Shown one piece after another: positions 1-4,383 of a stretch of DNA of 5,463 bases. The position numbers and the translations under genes were made by a program. Each line of letters starts with the position of its first letter. Position 1 is the stretch's first letter. Source of the DNA: Syntrophomonadaceae bacterium (lineage in GTDB: Bacteria; Bacillota; Dethiobacteria; PWVN01); contig PWVN01000259.1 of the NCBI GenBank assembly GCA_003561835.1, forward strand, positions 1-5,463, read 5' to 3'. The notes beneath the pieces were generated by a model, which saw only the letters and a program-made list of their open reading frames with translations, ran no database searches and was not told where the DNA came from.

Positions 1-1062
1 GCCCGCAGTCTCACGGGGTGTGAAAAAATCATCTTCTGGGTGGACCAGATGGGATCCGGAGAGACCCGCCCCATGAGTGAAGAGGGCGGATCTATCTACT
101 CCGTGAAAGGAAAAACGAGCGTTTTCCCGGAGGAAAGCTGGCAGGAGTCGCTGCTAAGGGCCTGGTCGGAAATTAAAGACAACCCGGCTCCCCTGGTGCA
201 GCTTATTGAAGACAGCGAGGGACATCCTTTGGGGCAGATGGTCTGCGTTCCGGTCAAGTCCTGGGCCCGCTGCTATGGCATCATGGCCGCCCTGCACTCC
301 CACAAGAATTACAGCGGGGAGGAAATCCAGCAGAAGTTGACGTTTCTCTCGAGGCTGAGCGCGCTGGCGATTGAAAGGAACCTCACCGAGCTTTTCGCCG
401 ACAAGCTCCTGCTGCTGGAGGAACAAAAACGGATTTCCAACGAGATTCATGACAGCATTTCCCAAAACCTCTTCAGCATCGTCTACGGCCTGGAATCAGT
501 TTCCAAGCGCTCGGAGGTGCTGCGCTCCGGACTGAAAGAGCAGATCACCCGCATTCAAGAGGTGGCCTCGCAAACGGCCAAGGATCTGCGCTTCTTAATC
601 TACCGGCTCAGCCCCCGCAAGCGAGGAGACGAAACCTTCGTAAGGGAGCTTCGAAAGTATTTGAGCGGGCTGGCCAACATCAATGAGATTGTGATCGATT
701 TTGATGTGAAGGGCACAGAAGAGTATTTAAGCGAGCTCATGCGCAATGCCTTTTACCGCATCATCAAAGAGGCAACGGGCAATTCAATACGCCACGGCCA
801 CTGCGGGGAGATCAAGATCCAACTGGAGATGACCCCTTTCACCTCCTCCTTAAAAATAGAAGATGATGGCGTCGGTTTTCCCCCCGCCACCCTGGAAGAT
901 TCCCCTGCCTCCATCAATGGGCTGGGGATTGCCAACATGCGGGAGTTGACGCATTCACTGCAGGGTACCTTTGCGATCCTGAGCACGCCCGGTAAAGGAA
1001 CCTTGGTCAGCTGTCAAATCCCCACTTATTCCGCCTATAAGGGACAGGTCCTTGCAAGGTAA
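1..1062 (+). CDS. GAF-domain sensor histidine kinase, NarL/LiaS-type (HisKA_3), 5' end cut by window
   Basis: This is a sensor kinase that autophosphorylates on histidine and passes the phosphate to the response regulator encoded just downstream. The frame is open from base 1, so the true start lies outside the window; the GTG at 40 is only the first internal start-like codon. Numbering from that GTG, residues up to about 113 look like the C-terminal part of a GAF sensory domain. The HisKA_3 dimerisation helix follows, with the phospho-acceptor in EIHDSISQ (His137, bases 448-450). This HDxxxQ motif (Asp138, Gln142) is associated in the family with phosphatase as well as kinase activity. The ATPase domain has an N-box in KEATGNSIRHG (Asn248), a G1 box DDGVGF (275-280) and a G2 box GLGIANM (294-300), so it looks active. 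No membrane segment is visible, which suggests a cytosolic sensor, but the N-terminus is missing. The ligand is unknown. TAA ends it at 1060-1062. Confidence 0.93.
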   Translation, partial: ARSLTGCEKIIFWVDQMGSGETRPMSEEGGSIYSVKGKTSVFPEESWQESLLRAWSEIKDNPAPLVQLIEDSEGHPLGQMVCVPVKSWARCYGIMAALHSHKNYSGEEIQQKLTFLSRLSALAIERNLTELFADKLLLLEEQKRISNEIHDSISQNLFSIVYGLESVSKRSEVLRSGLKEQITRIQEVASQTAKDLRFLIYRLSPRKRGDETFVRELRKYLSGLANINEIVIDFDVKGTEEYLSELMRNAFYRIIKEATGNSIRHGHCGEIKIQLEMTPFTSSLKIEDDGVGFPPATLEDSPASINGLGIANMRELTHSLQGTFAILSTPGKGTLVSCQIPTYSAYKGQVLAR

Positions 1063-1108
1063 AAAAATGCAAAGAGCAAGAACTACGCCAAGGCTGGGAG
1101 ATGACGTG

Positions 1109-1765
1109 ATGGATAAGAGAAACAAAAAGAGGATGAAGTTGATTGTCGTGGACGACCACCCCCTGGTGCGCCAGGGCATAGAGATGGTGACCAGTCTGGA
1201 AGAAGACATTGAAGTGGTGGGGTTTGCCGCCAACGGCCGGGAAGCGGCGGCGCTGCTGGAGGAATCCCGCCCAGATATCGCCTTGGTGGACCTGCGCATG
1301 CCGGGAGAACACGGCCTGGAGATTGTAAAAAAAGGCCGGGATATTAGCCCGGTGTGCAAGTTTATCATCCTAACCTCCTACGTCACCGAGGAAGAGATCC
1401 GCGAAGCGATGATCAGCGAAGTAGACGGATACATTTTAAAAGATGCGCTCCCGGAAGAGCTGTTGTCGGCCATCCGCCTGGTTTTTGGGGGGAAAAAATA
1501 TTTCGACCCGGCGGTGGTGCAGTACGCCATGGGCAGCAGGGATACGGAAGAAACCGACACCCTGAGCCAGCTGACCACCCGGGAGCTGGAGGTGCTTACG
1601 GCCTTGGCCAAAGGGATGAACAACCGCTCCATATCCGAAGCCCTTTTTATCAGCGAGCACACGGTGAAAAAGCATATCGGCCAGATCCTGGAGAAGCTGG
1701 AGCTCCAGGACCGGACCCAGGCAGCCCTCTTTGCCGTTTCCAAGGGGCTGAACAAAAAGGAGTAA
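1109..1765 (+). CDS. NarL/LuxR-family response regulator
   Basis: This is the DNA-binding partner of the upstream kinase. The predicted protein has 218 residues, normal for the family. The receiver domain (about 9-127) shows the acidic pair Asp15-Asp16, phospho-acceptor Asp61 in ALVDLRMPG, switch Thr89 and conserved Lys111 in YILKDA. A LuxR-type helix-turn-helix follows (about 152-214), beginning LTTRELEVL, with the recognition-helix region ISEHTVKKHIGQIL. The ATG at 1109 is chosen because GGGAG (1096-1100) sits 8 bases upstream. ATG 1067 has a weaker AAGG site and would add an unlikely basic 14-residue tail; ATG 1133 would trim the protein to start exactly at MKLIVVDD but has its AGAGG site directly abutting it. 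The gap to the kinase is 46 bases, so the two are almost certainly co-transcribed. Target genes are not evident nearby. Confidence 0.95.
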   Translation: MDKRNKKRMKLIVVDDHPLVRQGIEMVTSLEEDIEVVGFAANGREAAALLEESRPDIALVDLRMPGEHGLEIVKKGRDISPVCKFIILTSYVTEEEIREAMISEVDGYILKDALPEELLSAIRLVFGGKKYFDPAVVQYAMGSRDTEETDTLSQLTTRELEVLTALAKGMNNRSISEALFISEHTVKKHIGQILEKLELQDRTQAALFAVSKGLNKKE

Positions 1766-2194
1766 GGGTTCTCTGCTGGGGAAGGTGCAGAAAACTGCCC
1801 GCGAAGAAGACATGTGAACTCACCGCTGCTTGACCATTAATTCTCAAGAAACACGGAAGATGGCGTGAAGAATTTCGAGAAAGAAAAACCTCCATATGCG
1901 CCGGCTTGTCTATGTTGCGGGTTAAAGAGAAAGGCGGCATGGAAACAGATTCTCGGCAGGGAAAAGTGGAAAAAATTGAACGTGTTTTCGTTTTGGAAGG
2001 GTGTCTTCCAGCCCGGACATATCCAAAAATATAAAAGCTGGATTTCACCATGACCCTTTCTAAACGCGGTAAACGCCGATGTTTGCACGGCCGCTTGAAA
2101 AAGCTTTCTTAAAATATACAAAGAATTTCAGAAATACAAGAGCCGCATAATTTGAGGACATTCCTCTGAAAGAGTTGTGTCCCTTGACAACGTT
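1766..2194. other. intergenic region after the two-component operon, no convincing gene
   Basis: This stretch is richer in A and T than the flanking genes and has no open frame with protein-like composition. It begins with an imperfect hairpin just after the regulator stop (GTTCTCTGC 1768-1776 with GCAGAAAAC 1787-1795, 8 of 9 pairs) that has no T-tract. A second short hairpin is TGGAAG/CTTCCA (1994-1999 and 2005-2010), and a third is GAGGA/TCCTC (2154-2158 and 2162-2166). The genes on either side converge, so no promoter for a neighbour is expected here. An isolated TTGACA at 2184-2189 has no matching -10 element. The length is generous for a convergent spacer and could be decayed coding sequence, but I see no recognisable remnant. 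Confidence 0.6.
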
Positions 2195-2226
2195 TGGCGG
2201 CACCCTTGAGGGGTGCCGTTATTTAT
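2195..2226 (+). terminator. probable intrinsic terminator between convergent genes
   Basis: CGGCACCC (2198-2205) pairs perfectly with GGGTGCCG (2211-2218) around a 5-base TTGAG loop, and GU/UA pairs extend the stem to 2195-2221. On the + strand it is followed by TTATTTAT, a broken but T-rich tail, so it fits best as the end of transcripts coming from the two-component operon. It also lies only a few bases beyond the stop codon of the convergent pilZ-type gene. On that strand no T-run follows, so it would be at most a weak terminator or 3'-end stabilising hairpin there. Confidence 0.6.
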
Positions 2227-2825
2227 CCCGCCAAAAGGCGTTCCGGGTTTTTGAATTTGATTCCGTAACTGTAAGGGAACTTTGGATGGAGGCTGTCCCG
2301 GTGAACCCTGACTACTTTGCCTGTGGTCCCGATGGGAACTTTTTCTTTGTTGAGGGCTATTTCAAACAGCAGCAGCAGCTCGTCACCCACGTTCAGGGGG
2401 TTTTGGACAGAGAGAAGAACTCCGGTGCGGGAAATGTTCTGGATCAAGCCCTGTGGCATCTCCCGGTCAAATTTTTTTTCCGGCAGGGGGGCGTACTCTG
2501 CGGGAATGTTGACCGCCATCCGCTCCGATTTACGGCGCTGAATGCGCTGGAAGTCGAATACATTAAACTGCAGGCAGCAGGACGCGCCCCGGCCTTCAGT
2601 CACGTTTGTTACCAGGGCATGCAGGATATACAGGGCGTCTTCCCACTGGGTCAGCTCGATCACTAACTCGTCACCAGGGAAAAAAGCATCTGAAGAGGCG
2701 CCGTGCAAGGTGATGGAACAACTGTTGTGGCAAGTGCTAAGGACGACCGCTTCATATTTTTGTTGGTCCTCTTTTTTTTGTATGCCAATTGTTTGCCCGG
2801 GTTTCAGTTCCACCTTTTTCTCCAT
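2223..2825 (-). CDS. PilZ-domain protein with YcgR-like N-terminal domain (c-di-GMP effector)
   Basis: The product has 200 residues and is predicted to be a soluble cyclic di-GMP receptor. Residues 1 to about 92 resemble the YcgR-type front domain (PGQTIGI near the start, PGDELVIEL at 50-58). The PilZ barrel follows, with the two ligand-binding motifs intact: RxxxR as R98-KSE-R102 within QRRKSER, and N/DxSxxG as N130-ISRT-G135. In Bacillota such proteins usually slow flagellar rotation or tune motility and surface behaviour, but no flagellar gene is present here, so the output is inferred only. The start is ATG 2825, which gives a natural N-terminus (MEKKVELKPGQ). Its own ribosome site is poor (GGAA ends 2 bases before the ATG), whereas a strong AGGAGG lies about 37 bases upstream in another frame. 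The gene carries two runs of eight A (bases 2772-2779 and 2472-2479). No clear -10/-35 pair or flagellar sigma-factor promoter was found upstream. Confidence 0.9.
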   Translation of the reverse strand: MEKKVELKPGQTIGIQKKEDQQKYEAVVLSTCHNSCSITLHGASSDAFFPGDELVIELTQWEDALYILHALVTNVTEGRGASCCLQFNVFDFQRIQRRKSERMAVNIPAEYAPLPEKKFDREMPQGLIQNISRTGVLLSVQNPLNVGDELLLLFEIALNKEKVPIGTTGKVVRVHRDSLHPKFPYSYGIKFKNPERLLAG

Positions 2826-2854
2826 CTTTCCGCTTCGCTCATAGAGCTTTTCAC
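2804..2854 (-). CDS. possible 16-codon leader peptide overlapping the pilZ-type start
   Basis: A GTG at 2854 is preceded by AGGAGG with a 7-base gap, the best ribosome site in the window. It opens a 16-codon frame (read as MKSSMSEAERWRKRWN) that stops at TGA 2804-2806, 22 bases inside the PilZ gene and out of frame with it by one base. It could be a leader peptide that feeds ribosomes to the weak pilZ start. It could instead be the true N-terminus separated by a one-base deletion (in-frame fusion would read ...SEAER-MEKKVELK), or a site of programmed -1 slippage at the AGA-AAA-AGG codons. The sequence alone does not decide. Confidence 0.35.
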   Translation of the reverse strand: MKSSMSEAERWRKRWN

Positions 2855-2861
2855 AATTATA

Positions 2862-2867
2862 CCTCCT
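2862..2867 (-). promoter_or_regulatory. strong Shine-Dalgarno AGGAGG not matched to the pilZ start
   Basis: The reverse strand reads AGGAGGTATAATTGTG. The AGGAGG is optimally spaced for the GTG at 2854 and too far (about 37 bases) from the pilZ ATG at 2825. The embedded TATAAT could be misread as a -10 box, but no good -35 element lies 16-18 bases upstream (CTGCTT at 17), and its overlap with a perfect ribosome site makes that reading less likely. Confidence 0.6.
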
Positions 2868-3201
2868 GCCCGAAAATAAAGCAGCACCATATTTGTCTAT
2901 CTCATGTGGTATTAATTGTTACCATTGAGGTATACAAAAGTATTAGTAGCGCGGCGGGCCGCCAGGCGCCAGGCAAGGGCGGCAACAGTGAATAGTGCGA
3001 AGGGGCCTTCGGCATAATACGTGAGAAGTTGACAAAGCAACATTGGCTCCCGACTTGCCGCTGCGCTGGTTCGCTTTGATTGTGATGCATTATTAGAAGC
3101 AGGTGTTCCGGGGCGCAGAGGTAAGGAGGCGTCGGGGGCGGGCGCGGGGCGCCGGCAATGAGTAATTTTTATTGTTCACAGCATTTTTATTGTGAAAAAG
3201 G
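2868..3201. other. divergent intergenic region with short hairpins and repeats, no gene
   Basis: About 330 bases lie between the pilZ-type leader and the flavodoxin promoter. The left end (to about 2945) is AT-rich and probably holds the pilZ promoter, but I could not find a convincing pair of boxes; the best is TTGTAT-N17-TAATAC on the reverse strand, only 3 of 6 in each box. From 2950 on it is GC-rich, with a perfect 7-base tandem repeat GCCAGGC (2961-2974), a CGAAG/CTTCG hairpin (2998-3002 with 3007-3011) and GGCGC/GCGCC (3141-3145 with 3149-3153). A TTGACA at 3029-3034 has no partner -10. No known riboswitch core, tRNA or other RNA family is recognisable. The right end carries the repeats described separately. 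Confidence 0.55.
3165..3196. promoter_or_regulatory. candidate operator: inverted repeat TTCACA-N10-TGTGAA inside an 11-base direct repeat
   Basis: ATTTTTATTGT occurs at 3165-3175 and again at 3183-3193, an 18-base period. Overlapping it, TTCACA (3175-3180) and TGTGAA (3191-3196) form a perfect 6-base inverted repeat. The centre lies about 50 bases before the predicted start of the flavodoxin transcript, just upstream of the -35 zone, a usual place for an activator site. The half-sites are faintly like those of Rex or CRP/FNR proteins, but spacing and orientation do not match either, so no regulator is named. Confidence 0.4.
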
Positions 3202-3230
3202 GTGCAAATGAAAGCGGGCTGTGATATAAT
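3202..3230 (+). promoter_or_regulatory. extended -10 promoter for the flavodoxin-family gene
   Basis: A perfect TATAAT at 3225-3230 is preceded by TG one base upstream (TGATATAAT from 3222), the extended -10 form of a housekeeping sigma-factor promoter. The -35 region is weak (TGCAAA at 3203-3208, spacer 16), as is common for extended -10 promoters. Transcription should start near 3237, giving a leader of about 80 bases before the ATG at 3317. Confidence 0.75.
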
Positions 3231-3237
3231 GTGGGCG

Positions 3238-3273
3238 GCGCTGGCATGTTACTTTTTTAACAGCAACGAGCGC
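3238..3273 (+). other. nested stem-loop at the predicted 5' end of the flavodoxin mRNA
   Basis: GCGCT (3238-3242) can pair with AGCGC (3269-3273), enclosing a second stem TGTTA/TAACA (3247-3251 with 3258-3262) closed by a CTTTTT loop. It starts at about the predicted transcription start, so it would sit at the very 5' end of the mRNA, where such structures often protect transcripts from decay. It is too small and too plain to call a riboswitch, and lacks a downstream T-tract for attenuation. Confidence 0.35.
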
Positions 3274-3316
3274 GCGCCCGATTAGATGAAAACCTGCTGC
3301 TTTGGAGATGATCCGG

Positions 3317-3859
3317 ATGAAGGCGCTGATCGTGTACTATTCGCAAACGGGGAACACCGAGGGGGTTTCCTCCCACCTCTCCCGCTGCCTGCTGGAAAGG
3401 GGGATCGACTGCCGCGTGATGGCGGTCACCCCCCGGGAAAAAACCGGCGGGCTGGTTTCCAATGTGCTGAAATCCTTTGCCGGTAAGGCGGTGCCCATCG
3501 AGCCCTGCTGCTTCGACCCGCAGGAGTACGACCTCATCTTTGTGGGCAGCCCGGTCTGGGCCTACCAGCCGGCGCCGGCCATCAATGCCTTTTTGGAAGA
3601 GATGCCGGCCCTCTGCGGGCAGTCGGTCTGCCCCTTTGTCACCATGTCCAAGGCGGGCGACAAATCCACCATCTCCCGCATGACCCAAAAAATCGAAGAA
3701 AAAGGCGGCTGCGTGGTGGACGCCCTGGCACTGAAGACGCGCAGCGGCGTCTGCGAGGAACATCTCTCGGAGATCGAGGCGTTCGTGGACAGCCACTTCA
3801 GCTGTTCGGAGGAGCCGCAGCAGGCGCAGGGCGGGGAGGAAAAACAGCGGGTGCACTGA
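3317..3859 (+). CDS. flavodoxin-family protein
   Basis: This is a single-domain FMN-binding electron-transfer protein or flavodoxin-like oxidoreductase of 180 residues. The N-terminus MKALIVYYSQTGNTEG is the first beta strand followed by the FMN phosphate-binding loop SQTGNT (9-14). The second diagnostic segment, VGSPVWAYQPAPAINAF (76-92), supplies the aromatic-containing loop that packs on the flavin. The last 20 or so residues after DSHFSCS are polar, rich in Glu and Gln, and outside the core fold. ATG 3317 is preferred because TTTGGAG (GGAG 3304-3307) lies 9 bases upstream; TTG 3302 and ATG 3308 are in frame but overlap or abut that site and would precede the first beta strand. The gene has its own promoter and no co-transcribed neighbour. 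The redox partner and physiological substrate cannot be told from the sequence. Confidence 0.92.
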   Translation: MKALIVYYSQTGNTEGVSSHLSRCLLERGIDCRVMAVTPREKTGGLVSNVLKSFAGKAVPIEPCCFDPQEYDLIFVGSPVWAYQPAPAINAFLEEMPALCGQSVCPFVTMSKAGDKSTISRMTQKIEEKGGCVVDALALKTRSGVCEEHLSEIEAFVDSHFSCSEEPQQAQGGEEKQRVH

Positions 3860-3886
3860 GGGGCGCCGCGGTCGAAGTTGCGCCCC
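3860..3886 (+). other. GC-rich hairpin directly after the flavodoxin stop
   Basis: GGGGCGC (3860-3866) pairs perfectly with GCGCCCC (3880-3886) around a 13-base loop, beginning at the base after the TGA. The sequence that follows is C/T-mixed rather than a T-run, so it is not a standard intrinsic terminator. It may slow polymerase or block 3' exonucleases. Confidence 0.45.
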
Positions 3887-4186
3887 GCCTCTTGCCCTTC
3901 CTTATTGCGGGGTTGTGGGACAGGGACAGGCCTGGTGCACCGGGCCGGTGCAGGGATGAGGACGGCAAGAGGGCGCGAAAGCCCGCCCGCCGGGCGCCGC
4001 TTCAGCGGCAGGCGGGAGACACCCACAGCGCCGTGCCTCGGCCTCGCCCCGGGAGTGACGCCAGGGTTCAAATACGAAGGCCCTTTTTAAAAGTTGTTCA
4101 TTGTCCGCTTCATTCTTTTATTGCGCAGCGACAACCCCAATGTATTCAATGTACTATCAACATTGGAGTTTAAATGAGCCAATACG
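3887..4186. other. non-coding block: GC-rich nested hairpins, then an AT-rich part with small repeats
   Basis: No frame here has a credible protein; the open frames are rich in Arg, Pro and Gly, as GC-rich non-coding DNA gives. Between about 3930 and 4060 strong stems follow one another: TGCACCG/CGGTGCA (3936-3942 with 3946-3952), GGGC/GCCC (3971-3974 with 3981-3984), and a compound hairpin with CCCGCC/GGCGGG outside (3986-3991 with 4011-4016) and GCCGC/GCGGC inside, capped by TTCA. Base composition then changes sharply near 4070 to AT-rich. There CAATGTA occurs twice, 9 bases apart (4138 and 4147), and CCAATGT (4137-4143) is inverted as ACATTGG (4160-4166). No known structured RNA family was recognised. 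It may be a long 3' UTR of the flavodoxin mRNA or a small RNA ending at the 4187 terminator. Confidence 0.5.
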
Positions 4187-4224
4187 AAAGTCTTGCCAGG
4201 GTGCGGCAAGACTTTTTTCGATGA
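4174..4224 (+). CDS. doubtful 16-codon ORF overlapping a terminator
   Basis: ATG 4174 has GGAG (4165-4168) 5 bases upstream and opens a 16-codon frame (MSQYESLARVRQDFFR) that stops at TGA 4222-4224. The frame runs straight through the intrinsic terminator hairpin and its T-tract, so most transcripts would end before the stop codon. It could be a chance frame, a leader-type peptide, or the start of a gene whose remainder is lost. No homologue is recognised. Confidence 0.15.
   Translation: MSQYESLARVRQDFFR
4187..4218 (+). terminator. strong intrinsic terminator
   Basis: GTCTTGCC (4190-4197) pairs perfectly with GGCAAGAC (4205-4212) around a 7-base loop. The stem is extended by AAA/TTT and followed by six T (4213-4218). 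It is the best rho-independent terminator in the window for rightward transcription. It lies about 330 bases after the flavodoxin gene with no gene between. In the other direction the stem is followed by TTTCGTATT, so it may also weakly stop leftward transcripts from mltG, whose stop codon is about 170 bases away. Confidence 0.85.
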
Positions 4225-4383
4225 AGCCCTTTGCGCTTTTTCGGGCCAGGCCCCACCTGGACAAGCCAGGTTTCAAAAGGAACAGCTCCAAGCTCTAAAC
4301 AGTGAGCGCCAAGCGCAAATTTTCACTGCAGGCCGGGTTTTGGCGATGGGGTATAAGGAAAATTCACAGCAGGCCGGAGCAGA
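4219..4383. other. short spacer between terminator and mltG end
   Basis: The spacer contains the palindromic hairpins GGGCC/GGCCC (4243-4247 with 4249-4253) and ACCTGG/CCAGGT (4255-4260 with 4266-4271). GCAGGCCGG appears twice (4329-4337 and 4371-4379). None has a T-tract on the reverse strand, so no clear dedicated mltG terminator is seen. Confidence 0.4.

Noticed and set aside
1768..1795. Hairpin after the response regulator stop as a terminator
   Set aside because: It has one mismatch, a 10-base loop and no following T-tract.
1865..2053. 62-codon open frame on the + strand after the response regulator
   Set aside because: Composition (many Lys, Trp, Pro, Cys) is not protein-like, there is no proper ribosome site before ATG 1865, and no motif is recognised.
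2082..2098. Sigma-54-like TTTGCACG followed by CTTGA
   Set aside because: The -24 GG is not present (TG instead), the -12 GC is missing and spacing is off; no gene follows on this strand.
2175..2666. 163-codon open frame on the + strand
   Set aside because: It lies antisense to the well-supported PilZ gene and has no recognisable domain; it is a shadow of that coding sequence.
3029..3034. Perfect TTGACA as a -35 box
   Set aside because: No -10-like hexamer occurs 16-18 bases downstream on that strand.
3038..3046. CAACATTGG also found at 4158-4166 as a dispersed repeat
   Set aside because: Nine bases only, with no flanking similarity; most likely chance.
3190..3207. Rex-type redox operator (TTGTGAA half-site)
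   Set aside because: The second half-site at the required spacing matches only about 3 of 7 positions.
3257..3856. 199-codon reverse frame opposite the flavodoxin gene
   Set aside because: The forward frame has clear FMN-binding motifs; the reverse frame is a GC-driven shadow.
4064..4075. GGGTTCAAATAC resembling a tRNA T-loop
   Set aside because: The flanking bases cannot form the T-stem, and no D-arm, anticodon arm or acceptor stem is present.
3878..4090. 70-codon + strand frame after the flavodoxin
   Set aside because: Arg/Pro/Gly-rich sequence typical of GC-rich non-coding DNA, with no ribosome site; the DNA instead shows nested hairpins.
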